Positions 14,904 through 24,227 of a stretch of 64,000 nucleotides of DNA are shown here, piece by piece (the stretch's first letter is position 1; each line of letters opens with the position of its first letter). The stretch lies in assembly GCF_900112005.1 (NCBI RefSeq), contig NZ_FOKK01000004.1, positions 62,001 through 126,000 on the forward strand, written 5' to 3'. The notes below the pieces were generated by a model that saw nothing but the letters and a program-made list of their open reading frames with translations, was not told the DNA's origin and made no database searches. This DNA is from Algoriphagus aquimarinus. Its GTDB lineage: Bacteria > Bacteroidota > Bacteroidia > Cytophagales > Cyclobacteriaceae. The translations under genes and the position numbers were made by a program.

Positions 14904-17900
14904 TTAAGCTACTCTTCCCTGATATTCATTCAAGTATTCAGAAAAGACCAAATTTCCAAGAGACCTGGCTTTCTCCGCTGTGATCGGTAGTTGATGCTTG
15001 GTCAATAACTGTTCGATGACAAGACGATTGATTTTTTGCTTGGAATAGTTTTCTTGCTCTAGTAATCGGCTACTTTTTTCCAATTCGTCATCTATAGCCA
15101 ATTTGAGATCATTCAATGCCTCAAATAATTTTGAATCCTTTTCGGTTAATGGATCTTTTTCCATTAGGCGTTTATGAAGTCTGGCAAATTTCGCATCATT
15201 GGCATACTTCGCACGAATAAGTTGATTCTCATATTCCAGTTTCTTTGCTTTCTGATAAATACTATCTAGCTGCTTCATGTTAGCAGACATATCTTCAGCT
15301 GTGAACTCAGTCAGTTTCTGCTTTTTGAATAAGAGTTCCAGTTGTTCTTTCAAGCTGATGAACTCAGGATCTTTCGGATCAAAATTGCCTCCGAGCATTT
15401 CTCGCGTTTTTTGAAGCGTGTTCTTTAATGCATCTGCCAAGATCATTTCTTCCTCTTTTACTTTCGTAAAAGCGAAAAAGACTTCTTCCAAGGCTATATT
15501 CAATAGATTGGTACTGTCAAGATCTGACTCTAAAACTTCTTTTTGGTTAATCAGGGCAAGACGGTGTTCAGCTTCTCTGCCTAAGCTTCCTAGCTTTTGG
15601 AAATCTACTTTTTCAAGTAAATCATAATATCCTGCCAGTCGAATAAGATTATATAAGACTTTCGCATTTTGAAGCACTTTCACGATCTCTTGCATTTCTT
15701 TTCGATCATTGATCTGAGAGATTTGCTTGGAGAAGGTTTCCATATTCAGGGTATCAAATGGGAATAAAACTTCCTTGATTTCTTCAATCTCCTCTTTAAT
15801 CTCCTCAGCAGATTTAAAAAGATTGGAGTAATGAATCATCTCATCTCCCAATTCCGATTGCAGTTCTGCAAAATAGGCTTTGTTCGCCGCATCAAACTCA
15901 TCCTTGATATTCACAAAATCCACCACGTAGCCGTATCGGAATTCCTTATAGGTCCGATTCACTCTGGTAAGCATTTGCAATAAGTTGTGAGATTTGACCT
16001 TTCGCCCGACATAGAGTTTCTTCAAGCGCTTGGCATCAAAGCCAGTCAAGAGCATGTTGTAAACAAAGAGGAAATCAATTTTCCCTTCTTTGAACCCTTC
16101 GACCTGATCTTTACGCTCTTGCTTGGTCCCTACGTCATGGAGAATTAAGGCTGCTGATTTGACTTGGCAGTCTTGCTTCCTTTTGTTTATTGGGATGCGT
16201 TGCTGGCTATCTGCTGCAAAAAGAAACTGGGTAGGTTCTTCTTTAGCATAATTTTCCTGAAACACTTCGAAAAGCAACTTTGCCTGTTCCGAAGAACTAC
16301 ACACGACCATTCCACCAATACTCGGATCATCCATTCGTTCCCGTGATCGCTCAAAATCATCGACTATGTATTCCAACATCGGCTCTACGAATTTACGATG
16401 AGCAAAGAGGTGCTTCTTTTGGGAAGAGCCTTTTAATACCTTGATTTCGTCCAGGATTTTTTGAAACTGGGCTTTATACTGCGTGGAGATTTCTTCGCGG
16501 ATCAGTCGTAGCGTGTAGCCATCTTTGATCGAAGCATTGTAGTAATACTTGTGGATGTAATCTCCGAAGAGTACTCGCGAATTGTAATCCGATCCCAATA
16601 GAGGAGTTCCTGTCAATCCTATCTTGATCGAATCCGGATCTGCTTCCTTAAGGTTGGCCAAGAAACTTCCTTTCGGATTATAACTTCTGTGGACTTCATC
16701 GAGAAAGAATACCCGCTGAATACTTAATTGATAATCAGACTTTCGGGTGACATCAGGATCATCTTTAAATTTCTGAATATTGACTACGGTGATTTCTGCT
16801 TTACCTGAATTATTGTGAATGGCAGCAATAGACTTAATATCTCTGGCAAAATCCTCTCTGGAATCAATCTCATGTACCACCAATCCTCTTGCTTTGAATT
16901 CACGCGCTGCCTGAATCAATAAATCCAGACGATCCACAATGAAGTAGAACTTTGCGACAATTGTCTTTTTCTGGAAGTACTGCGTCAGAAACTTGACATT
17001 ATAATAGGCCAAAGCTGTTTTTCCTGAACCCTGCGTATGCCAGATGATTCCTTTTCGAATTCCTTCATTTAATTTCCTTTCCAGTGCCTTAGTAGCAAAA
17101 AGCTGTGGATAGCGCATGATATGCTTCTCCAGTCCTTTTTCCTCCTTGACATAGGCAATTGCATAGCGTAGTAAAAATTCCACTCGGCTTTTTTCAAATA
17201 AGGAGGAAAGTAACCTATGTGTTGGTGAAGTTGCAAGAAGGTTTGTTTGGTATTCAGGAGAATCTTTGATGCCCACCACATTGTTGTCCCGAAGGATTTC
17301 CAACTCTTTTTCCTTTTCAATTGCCTTCACATGCACATGAAGCTCAAAGGCTTTTTCCTCTTCACGGAAATAATTGAAATGCATTTTTCCATAAGCAGGA
17401 GTAGCATAAAATGCACCTTGAATAGGGGAGATGGCTTCATCGTCGTATTCCATGTTATTGGAAAAAACCATGAGCTGGGTGATGTTGGCAAACTTCCGAA
17501 ACTTCTTGTTGGTAAAGCGAGTCGTCATTCGCTTCATTTCAGCTTGAATTCCTTCCAGATTGTTTGGCTTTTTGACCTCGATAAAAAATAAGGGCATGCC
17601 ATTGATCAGAATCGTCAGATCAGGTCTGAATTCTTCATCATCCTTTTGATAAGTCAATTCGGTAACGACATGAAAATCATTGTTACCGAAATTATCAAAG
17701 TCCACCAGCCTTCTGCCTGAGCGGTCAATTAATTTCTCGAAGAAAGCTCTTCCCAGATCTTCATTTTCTAAGCAAATAGAAATCTCTTCATAGAATCTAT
17801 CTACTTCATTCGGAGATAATTCTGGATTTAATTCGGCTACTTTCTTTTTAAAAATATCTAAGAAGATGTTGGTAGACTTATCCAATTTGACGTTTTTCAA

Positions 17901-17978
17901 GGGTAAATAAGTATATCCTAGCCGTGTGAGATGCACGATTGCTGGGATCTTTACTCTTGAGTCTTCATTAAAAATCAT
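14904..17978 (-). CDS. hsdR: Type I restriction endonuclease/translocase subunit
   Basis: A 1024-residue HsdR. The N-terminal nuclease has RPDLTIL (D120) and FFIEVKK (E134, K136), a complete PD-(D/E)XK site. The translocase starts with Walker A HTQGSGKTAL (near 314-323), then FFLDEVHRSY and GLTGTPLL (motifs II and III) and a second RecA domain with LLTGFDAKRLKK. The long helical C-terminus contacts HsdM. It is the first gene of the locus on this strand and appears intact. Confidence 0.96.
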   Translation of the reverse strand: MIFNEDSRVKIPAIVHLTRLGYTYLPLKNVKLDKSTNIFLDIFKKKVAELNPELSPNEVDRFYEEISICLENEDLGRAFFEKLIDRSGRRLVDFDNFGNNDFHVVTELTYQKDDEEFRPDLTILINGMPLFFIEVKKPNNLEGIQAEMKRMTTRFTNKKFRKFANITQLMVFSNNMEYDDEAISPIQGAFYATPAYGKMHFNYFREEEKAFELHVHVKAIEKEKELEILRDNNVVGIKDSPEYQTNLLATSPTHRLLSSLFEKSRVEFLLRYAIAYVKEEKGLEKHIMRYPQLFATKALERKLNEGIRKGIIWHTQGSGKTALAYYNVKFLTQYFQKKTIVAKFYFIVDRLDLLIQAAREFKARGLVVHEIDSREDFARDIKSIAAIHNNSGKAEITVVNIQKFKDDPDVTRKSDYQLSIQRVFFLDEVHRSYNPKGSFLANLKEADPDSIKIGLTGTPLLGSDYNSRVLFGDYIHKYYYNASIKDGYTLRLIREEISTQYKAQFQKILDEIKVLKGSSQKKHLFAHRKFVEPMLEYIVDDFERSRERMDDPSIGGMVVCSSSEQAKLLFEVFQENYAKEEPTQFLFAADSQQRIPINKRKQDCQVKSAALILHDVGTKQERKDQVEGFKEGKIDFLFVYNMLLTGFDAKRLKKLYVGRKVKSHNLLQMLTRVNRTYKEFRYGYVVDFVNIKDEFDAANKAYFAELQSELGDEMIHYSNLFKSAEEIKEEIEEIKEVLFPFDTLNMETFSKQISQINDRKEMQEIVKVLQNAKVLYNLIRLAGYYDLLEKVDFQKLGSLGREAEHRLALINQKEVLESDLDSTNLLNIALEEVFFAFTKVKEEEMILADALKNTLQKTREMLGGNFDPKDPEFISLKEQLELLFKKQKLTEFTAEDMSANMKQLDSIYQKAKKLEYENQLIRAKYANDAKFARLHKRLMEKDPLTEKDSKLFEALNDLKLAIDDELEKSSRLLEQENYSKQKINRLVIEQLLTKHQLPITAEKARSLGNLVFSEYLNEYQGRVA

Positions 17979-18187
17979 CTTTCTTTCTAAAAATAGTTTC
18001 TAAAGATATTAGTTTGAGCCAGAATGAAAAATCCTTTCATATAAAGAGATATGTATTTTATGAGAAAAGTTGGTTGTATTACCTTTTTAGGGCGCTCAAA
18101 AAAATGTTTATTGAATATCTCGATTTTCTAGGGTTTGTGTGATTCGAGGCTAGGTTGACTTAACTGGGCTAATAATTTTAAGAAACA

Positions 18188-18242
18188 GCTTGCTTCGTCC
18201 CCGAATAATCGAGACAGGCGCTACCTCCTTGCAATGACGATG
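18188..18242. repeat. REP-like intergenic element at the island edge
   Basis: The minus strand reads CGTCATTGCAAGGAGG and ends GACGAAGCAAGC, the two signature ends of a dispersed palindromic element widely seen in bacterial intergenic regions. It lies in the 275-base spacer between hsdR and mnmE, where accessory genes give way to core genes. Confidence 0.55.
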
Positions 18243-18253
18243 AAATCCCTTAC

Positions 18254-19636
18254 TTACTTCCCGATACAAAAATTCCTAAAGATATTCTCCAATAGATCAT
18301 CTGTGGTAATTTCCCCTGTGATCTCACCGAGGAAATGTAGGGAACGGCGGATGTCCATGGCCACAAAGTCGTTGGTGACTTCATTGTCCAAACCGGAAAG
18401 AATATCCAGCAAGGACTCACGAGTTTTGACCAAGGAATCGTAGTGACGCACGTTGGTCACGACCGTATTTCCTGTTCTGAATTTGTCGAGATTCACTAGG
18501 ACAAGGATCCTTGCTTTGAGTTCTTCGAGGTTGTCTTTCTGTCCAGCGGAGATAAAAATAGTATCAGGATGTTGCTCTTTTAATTCATTAACAAGTAGTG
18601 AATTAGCTTTGTCTATCTTATTGGCAACTTTAAGAAAAGGAACACCTTGGTTTTCCAGTTTATTTACATCTCGATTGATCTCTACCAAGTCTGTATCACC
18701 CAAATCGAAGAGGTACAAAATCAAGGAAGCTGTCTTCATTTTCTCCTGAGTTCGGCTGACTCCGATGGCTTCGATCACATCGGTTGTTTCGCGCAAACCT
18801 GCTGTATCTATGAAGCGGAAGATTACTCCGCCTATGTTGATTTCATCTTCGATGAAGTCACGGGTAGTTCCGGCGATCTCTGATACGATTGCTTTTTCCT
18901 CGTTGAGTAAGGCATTGAGTAGGGTGGACTTTCCTGCATTCGGCTTTCCAGCGATGACGGTTGGAACACCATTTTTGATCACATTTCCCAGGTCAAAACT
19001 CAGAATCAATTCTTCGACCACACGAAGTAAACGCTCTACAAGCGTTCGTAATTCTTCCCGACTGGCAAATTCCACATCTTCCTCGCCGAAATCTAATTCC
19101 AATTCTATCATGGAAGCAAAATGGATCAGTCTCGATCTAAGTTCTTGAATTTCAGAGCTGAATCCACCACGCATCTGACTGAGTGCAGCTTGATGGGAAG
19201 TCTCAGAATCGGCATGTATTAAATCTGCCACGGCTTCTGCTTGCGCTAGATCGAACTGACCATTGAGGAATGCACGCTGAGTGAATTCTCCTGGCTTTGC
19301 CGGACGTGCGCCTTTGCGGATAAATAGTTTGAGTACTTGATTGATAATATAGGAAGACCCGTGAGTGGAGATTTCCACCACATTTTCCTTGGTGAAGGAC
19401 TTAGGAGCGATGAATATGGAAACCAAAACTTCGTCGATGATTTTATCGCCGTCTCGTATGGTTCCGAAGTGAATGGTATGAGATTCTTGTTTTTCAAGAT
19501 TTTTACCAAAGAAAGCCTCATTGGTGAGACTGATAGCCTCTTTTCCTGAAAGTCGGATTACTGCAATAGCTCCAACACCCTGAGGAGTGGCTAATGCTAT
19601 AATAGTGTCATTTTGATCGGAAAGGGAAAAACTCAT
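18254..19636 (-). CDS. mnmE: tRNA uridine-5-carboxymethylaminomethyl modification GTPase
   Basis: A 460-residue MnmE of normal length. It has the N-terminal folate-binding domain, a helical domain, an inserted G domain with GKPNAGKST (230-238), the switch segment AGTTRDFIED, DTAGLRET and NKID, and the C-terminal CIGK that is needed for activity. With MnmG it modifies U34 of certain tRNAs. The start overlaps the stop of the thioredoxin-like gene by 4 bases, so the two are co-translated. Confidence 0.97.
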   Translation of the reverse strand: MSFSLSDQNDTIIALATPQGVGAIAVIRLSGKEAISLTNEAFFGKNLEKQESHTIHFGTIRDGDKIIDEVLVSIFIAPKSFTKENVVEISTHGSSYIINQVLKLFIRKGARPAKPGEFTQRAFLNGQFDLAQAEAVADLIHADSETSHQAALSQMRGGFSSEIQELRSRLIHFASMIELELDFGEEDVEFASREELRTLVERLLRVVEELILSFDLGNVIKNGVPTVIAGKPNAGKSTLLNALLNEEKAIVSEIAGTTRDFIEDEINIGGVIFRFIDTAGLRETTDVIEAIGVSRTQEKMKTASLILYLFDLGDTDLVEINRDVNKLENQGVPFLKVANKIDKANSLLVNELKEQHPDTIFISAGQKDNLEELKARILVLVNLDKFRTGNTVVTNVRHYDSLVKTRESLLDILSGLDNEVTNDFVAMDIRRSLHFLGEITGEITTDDLLENIFRNFCIGK

Positions 19637-20085
19637 TTTGCGCCAATTCCTTTATCTACTATCTGACTCAATCCATCCAAGAATTCTACAGGTTGTCTAT
19701 AACCCGGTAGTTGGGTGATATTCATCAAAGTAGGATCGATGATCACGAAGTTAGGGTAGGATTGTACACGCATGGCTCCAGCCATTTTTGCCTCTGTGTA
19801 TTCCTTGTCTTTGAAATCAAACGTTCGCTTGTTATCCTCAGCATTCATCTTAACTGCGTAGAATTTCTCATTGATGTATTTGATGACAGCAGGATCGGTA
19901 AATGTTTCCTTATCCATCTTCTTGCACCAACCACACCAATCGGTATATACATCCACCAAAAGCATTTTTGGATTTGCTTCAGTAGCGGCAACTGCCTCCT
20001 CAAATTTCAGCCACTCTATTTTATCCTGTGCTTGCGCAAAATTTGCAGCAAGTAAAAGAAGGCCTATGAATACTAATTTTTTCAT
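19633..20085 (-). CDS. Exported thioredoxin-like protein
   Basis: A 150-residue protein with a signal peptide (MKKLVFIGLLLLAANFAQA) and the active site CGWC (51-54) followed by KKMDKETF, typical of the Thioredoxin_7/DUF255 type. It probably acts in the periplasm on disulphides. It lies upstream of mnmE and overlaps it by 4 bases; I see no functional tie beyond shared expression. Confidence 0.85.
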   Translation of the reverse strand: MKKLVFIGLLLLAANFAQAQDKIEWLKFEEAVAATEANPKMLLVDVYTDWCGWCKKMDKETFTDPAVIKYINEKFYAVKMNAEDNKRTFDFKDKEYTEAKMAGAMRVQSYPNFVIIDPTLMNITQLPGYRQPVEFLDGLSQIVDKGIGAK

Positions 20086-20252
20086 GTATTAAGTGTATGT
20101 TTTTGAAGCCATCATGCTCTAAGTATCCTAAGAACCGAGTATGGGCTGAAATATTCCTAATGAGTGTATTTCTTTTACATTCAGACTTTATGCTTATCTA
20201 CTCGCAAAAGTGCTAAAAGCAAATGAAGAAATAGTAAACTTTCAAATTGATG

Positions 20253-20285
20253 TGACTTCGGTCATCGGTAACTGGTCTTCCGTCT
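20253..20285. repeat. GAAGACC/GACCGAAG dispersed repeat
   Basis: On the minus strand: GGAAGACCAGTTACCGATG then ACCGAAGTC. A similar unit lies at 39548-39576. Both look like copies of a short dispersed repeat and lie outside conserved coding sequence. Confidence 0.4.
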
Positions 20286-20347
20286 AGTTAATCAAAGAAA
20301 ATAAGGCAATTGGCATTATATCGAATAATTAGGTAAGAATTTAAGTT

Positions 20348-21244
20348 TCAATTCTCCAACGGCTTGATAGAACTGGAAGTTCCGAATATCCAATTCGGTT
20401 TAATACTTTTCACGAATGCGCTCCCTAGAAATATAACGCCAGCAACTGCTACCATCATTCCAGCAATCGAGCTATCCACCAAATATGCCATGTAGTATCC
20501 CGCTATTGCAATAAAAATACCTAAAGCGCAGGTAAGTTTAATAAGAGATGTTAATTTTTTAGTCCAAAGGAAAGCAGTGGCAGGAGGGACGACGAGTAAT
20601 GCTACCACCAAAATAGCTCCAACTGCTTCGAAACTACTTACGGTAGTATAGGACACCATGCTCATCAATGCAAGGTTGATCGCACCTGCTGGAAGTCCTA
20701 TCACTAAACCAAAGTTTTCATCGAAACTTGTCAGGGTTAACTCCTTGTATAATAAGAATATAAATCCACTTACTAAAACCAAATTCAATACTGCCAAATA
20801 GGTGATTCTAGGTCCCATACTAAAGCCTGCTTTGGTGATCCAAAGGTCAATAGGTAGGTAAGCGATCTCTCCATAAAGCACACATTCCTGATCCAAATCT
20901 ACCTTATAGGCAAGCATATTTATAAGTATAATTCCTATGGCAAAAAGGAGGGTGAAGGTGATCCCAATGGATGCATCGAGCTGGACTTTAGCTTTATTTT
21001 TCAGCCAATCAATAATAAGCGTAGCCAAAATCCCTAGGATTCCAGCGCCTATGATCACTTCCAATCCGCGCTGACTTCCTGAGACAAAGAATCCAATCAC
21101 GATCCCTGGAAGTACTGCATGGGAGATAGCGTCGCCAGTCATGGACATTTTGCGAAGCATCATAAATACTCCGAGTAATCCGCAGGAAATTGAGATGATC
21201 GAGGCGGTGATAATGATCAGAAATGCGTTTTGGTCAAAGCTCAT
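20348..21244 (-). CDS. Metal ABC transporter permease (ABC-3 family)
   Basis: A 298-residue integral membrane protein with about eight to nine hydrophobic helices and the family signature MTGDAISHAVLPGIVIGFF near residue 35. It forms a membrane channel with the preceding permease for Mn/Zn/Fe uptake. It overlaps the upstream permease gene by 11 bases and is the last gene of the operon. Which metal is carried cannot be told from sequence alone. Confidence 0.9.
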   Translation of the reverse strand: MSFDQNAFLIIITASIISISCGLLGVFMMLRKMSMTGDAISHAVLPGIVIGFFVSGSQRGLEVIIGAGILGILATLIIDWLKNKAKVQLDASIGITFTLLFAIGIILINMLAYKVDLDQECVLYGEIAYLPIDLWITKAGFSMGPRITYLAVLNLVLVSGFIFLLYKELTLTSFDENFGLVIGLPAGAINLALMSMVSYTTVSSFEAVGAILVVALLVVPPATAFLWTKKLTSLIKLTCALGIFIAIAGYYMAYLVDSSIAGMMVAVAGVIFLGSAFVKSIKPNWIFGTSSSIKPLEN

Positions 21245-22526
21245 CGTTGTCGCGGGGGATAGCCTCTTGGTGAGGATCGAGTTTAGGATAATTTAATCTA
21301 TTCTCTAGTAAAGCTTCCAGCTCAGGAGTAAGGATGTGTTCCAATTTTTCGGCTGAATCATGCACGTGATCTGGAGCAATATTCATGTACTCATTTAGGT
21401 AGAGTTCCCAAAGTCTATGCAGTCTTACAATTCGTTTTGCCTCTGATTTTCCTTTTGAGGTAAAGTCAATAAGTCCCTGATTTAGAGTCAATAAATTGGT
21501 TTTAAGTAATTCATCGATAGTATGCTTGGTTTGCCGCTTTCTGTAGGGAAAGGACTCATAGATTTCTTCTATAGCGAAGGAATTCTTTCCGCTTTCTAAA
21601 CCATGGTAAATCAATTTTAGCAAGTGATCTTGATGCGTTTTTTTCAAATAATACCTTCTAGCAATGAAGCGTGAAAGAACTCCTTTTTTTGGAGCGAAAA
21701 GAAAAGAAGCAAATGCGAAAAGTGAAAGGAATACTACCACCCAAGGGCCTGTGGGCATCTGTGGAATCACGAATGAAACGTATGTTCCAAGGATCCCGGA
21801 AACAGCAGAAAATGCTCCGGCGATCAATAGGAGTTTACCGAGCTTATCTGTCCAGAACCTTGCGGCAGCTCCAGGCGCAATTAGCAAAGCGGCCATCAGG
21901 ACAACTCCGATAGCTTGGATACCGATCACGACAGCCAATATCATCAGTACGTTAAATACCAAGCGAATTGCTCCCATGGGATAGCCAATCGATTTTCCGA
22001 AGTCAGCATTGAATACCAGCATGGAGAATTCCTTTCGGAATGCCGTGAGCGTGATGATGATCAATATTGCCAGACCTCCATAGATATAAAGGTCTTCTTC
22101 TAAGATAGCTATGGCATTTCCAAAGATGAATTGGTTGAGGCCAGCCATCTCCGGATTTCCTGATTTTTGGATAACTGTGAGTAGCACTACACCAAAGCCA
22201 AAGAAGATAGATAGGATAGAGGCAATGATCGCGTCATCGCTCAGTCTTGTGTTGCTTTTCAGCCAGGAGGTAAGAAAGGTTGCCAGCGCACCAGAAAGAA
22301 ATGCACCTGTCACTATATAAATCGGATTCTTTTCGCCTGCGAGCATAAATCCTAAGCATATGCCGGGAAGTACTGCATGTGAGATCGCATCACCGAGTAA
22401 AGCCTTTTTGTCGAGAAAACTGTAGGTCCCCACATAGGCGGAACCTATGCCCAAGAGCGTAATCCCAATTACCACGAAGGCAATGGAAGAATCCTGAAAT
22501 GTGAAGAAGTAGAGGAAATCACTCAT
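21234..22526 (-). CDS. Metal ABC permease fused to a DtxR-like regulatory domain
   Basis: A 430-residue protein. Residues 1-285 are an ABC-3 permease (LLGDAISHAVLPGICLGF). Residues about 300-430 form a winged helix (IEEIYESFPYRKRQTKHT) followed by a DtxR/MntR-type metal-binding dimerisation segment (HRLWELYLNEYMNIAPDHVH, AEKLEHILTPELEALL, PKLDPHQEAIP). The tail closely resembles the regulator at the head of this operon. The reading frame is continuous through the join, so it is a real fusion. The domain may sense intracellular metal and gate transport. Next gene upstream is the ATPase, 1 base away. Confidence 0.88.
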   Translation of the reverse strand: MSDFLYFFTFQDSSIAFVVIGITLLGIGSAYVGTYSFLDKKALLGDAISHAVLPGICLGFMLAGEKNPIYIVTGAFLSGALATFLTSWLKSNTRLSDDAIIASILSIFFGFGVVLLTVIQKSGNPEMAGLNQFIFGNAIAILEEDLYIYGGLAILIIITLTAFRKEFSMLVFNADFGKSIGYPMGAIRLVFNVLMILAVVIGIQAIGVVLMAALLIAPGAAARFWTDKLGKLLLIAGAFSAVSGILGTYVSFVIPQMPTGPWVVVFLSLFAFASFLFAPKKGVLSRFIARRYYLKKTHQDHLLKLIYHGLESGKNSFAIEEIYESFPYRKRQTKHTIDELLKTNLLTLNQGLIDFTSKGKSEAKRIVRLHRLWELYLNEYMNIAPDHVHDSAEKLEHILTPELEALLENRLNYPKLDPHQEAIPRDNDEL

Positions 22527-22527
22527 A

Positions 22528-23316
22528 TCAGCTCTTCAATGGATTAAAGTCCTTTTGTCTAATAATATCAGTCACTTTGGTAAGTAGGTTCAGTTTTCCT
22601 CCGTAAGTTTTCCTTAGAAGTTCTTCGGTGACTACTTGCGCTTTTGGTCCAGATGCTACCAAATGAAGGTTTAGCATAATGATCCAGTCAAAGTAATTCA
22701 TCGCTGAATGTATATCATGATGCACCACTATTACGGTTTTGCCCGCTGCAGTCATTTCTTGCAATAGCTGAAAGATTGCCGTTTCCGTCGCCATGTCAAC
22801 TCCTGCAAACGGCTCGTCCATTAAATATAAGTCAGCTTCCTGCGCCAAAGCTCGCGCAATAAAAACCCGCTGCTGTTGTCCACCGGAAAGCTCAGAAATC
22901 TGTCGATCTACAAAAGCCTGCATGCCTACTTTCTCCAGGCAATCCATAGCTATTTTCTTTTCCTTTTTTCCTGGCCTTCGGAAAAGACCTAGTTTTCCAT
23001 AAGTGCCCATCATGACCACGTCGAGTACAGAGGCAGGAAAATTCCAGTCCACAGATTCACGCTGCGGAACATAGCTAATTCGGCTTCTCACATCATTTAA
23101 CTCTCGGTCGAAAAGTTTGACATATCCTCCAGTTATTGGGATCAAGCCCATGATAGCTTTGATCAGCGTTGACTTTCCTGCACCATTTGGACCAAGTATT
23201 CCAATTAGCTTTCCAGCAGGTAGACTCAAATCCACATTCCATAAAACAGGGCTTTGATCGTAACTGACGGTCAGATCGTGTATTTCTAAAACGGGGGAAT
23301 CTACGTTTATGATCAT
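22528..23316 (-). CDS. Metal ABC transporter ATP-binding protein
   Basis: A 262-residue ABC ATPase with Walker A GPNGAGKST (42-50), signature LSGGQQQR, and Walker B LYLMDEPFAGVD. It energises uptake through the two permeases encoded downstream. It overlaps the binding-protein gene by 4 bases. Confidence 0.95.
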   Translation of the reverse strand: MIINVDSPVLEIHDLTVSYDQSPVLWNVDLSLPAGKLIGILGPNGAGKSTLIKAIMGLIPITGGYVKLFDRELNDVRSRISYVPQRESVDWNFPASVLDVVMMGTYGKLGLFRRPGKKEKKIAMDCLEKVGMQAFVDRQISELSGGQQQRVFIARALAQEADLYLMDEPFAGVDMATETAIFQLLQEMTAAGKTVIVVHHDIHSAMNYFDWIIMLNLHLVASGPKAQVVTEELLRKTYGGKLNLLTKVTDIIRQKDFNPLKS

Positions 23317-24227
23317 TGTGTTAGGCTTTCAAAAATTACTTGAACATTCGTTTTTACCATTCCTATATATGTGCCAGCAGGAGAGTCTGGAGCTCCAAGA
23401 CTATCTGTGTACAATGGCCCTGCTAATTTGATTTCATGGTTTTGGTTGGCGCAACCAGCTACTACTGCTTCGATGGCTTTGGGAGAAATAGTTTGCTCCG
23501 CAAAAACTGCATGAATATTTCGCTCTACAATAAAGCTAACCAAGCCTGTCAAATCCCGAAGTCCTGGTTCGCTCAACGTAGATAATCCTTGCAATCCCAG
23601 TACTTCCAAATCATAAGCTTTTCCAAAATAGGAGAAGGCGTCATGAGCAGTGATCAGCGCTTGATTTGCTTTGCGCAGCTCAGCTACTTTGGTGATGTTG
23701 TCCTGATGCACTAGTGCTAATTGGGCAAGGTAGGATTCGGTGTTTGTGGTTACAACAGACTTCCATTCAGGTTGCCATTTTATAATCTCATCGGAAGCGT
23801 GCGCTAGAGCCAGGGACCAAAGCGAAACGTCAAACCAGATATGAGGATCTACGGAGTGAGCCTCTGGTCCGGATCTTAATAATAATTCTTGAGGAATATT
23901 TTCAGAAACATTAATGAGGTTTTGACTGAATGCCAGTTTCTCAAAAATCTCTGTCATTTTCCCTTCCAGGAAAAGTCCGTGGTAAATGACTAAGTCTGCA
24001 TTTTGAAGCAAGTCTAAATCCCGAACGGATGCCTTATATAAATGTGGATCTACTCCAGCTGGCATCAAAGAAACCACGTCTGCCTTGTCGCCTACGATGT
24101 TCCTAATTCCATCTGCAAGAATGCTGGTTGTTGCGACTATTTTCGGTTTTAATCGCTCATTCTTATTCTCAAATTTACAGGCGAAAGAGAGTAACAGTAG
24201 GGGCAGTATTATTAGTAATTTCCTCAT
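23313..24227 (-). CDS. Metal ABC transporter substrate-binding lipoprotein
   Basis: A 304-residue ZnuA/TroA-type protein. The signal peptide ends in a lipobox with C17 (LLLLSFAC). Likely metal ligands are the histidine in DPHLYKAS, the histidine in DPHIWFDV, and acidic residues near the C-terminus. There is no histidine-rich loop, which argues slightly for manganese over zinc. The start overlaps the regulator stop by 4 bases. Confidence 0.92.
   Translation of the reverse strand: MRKLLIILPLLLLSFACKFENKNERLKPKIVATTSILADGIRNIVGDKADVVSLMPAGVDPHLYKASVRDLDLLQNADLVIYHGLFLEGKMTEIFEKLAFSQNLINVSENIPQELLLRSGPEAHSVDPHIWFDVSLWSLALAHASDEIIKWQPEWKSVVTTNTESYLAQLALVHQDNITKVAELRKANQALITAHDAFSYFGKAYDLEVLGLQGLSTLSEPGLRDLTGLVSFIVERNIHAVFAEQTISPKAIEAVVAGCANQNHEIKLAGPLYTDSLGAPDSPAGTYIGMVKTNVQVIFESLTQ

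Noticed and set aside
17069..17320. 83-codon minus-strand frame inside hsdR
   Set aside because: It is another reading frame of the well-supported hsdR sequence.
21234..22526. Permease-DtxR fusion as a frameshift or stop-codon artefact
   Set aside because: The frame is continuous, and both halves are well formed with no abrupt change at the join.
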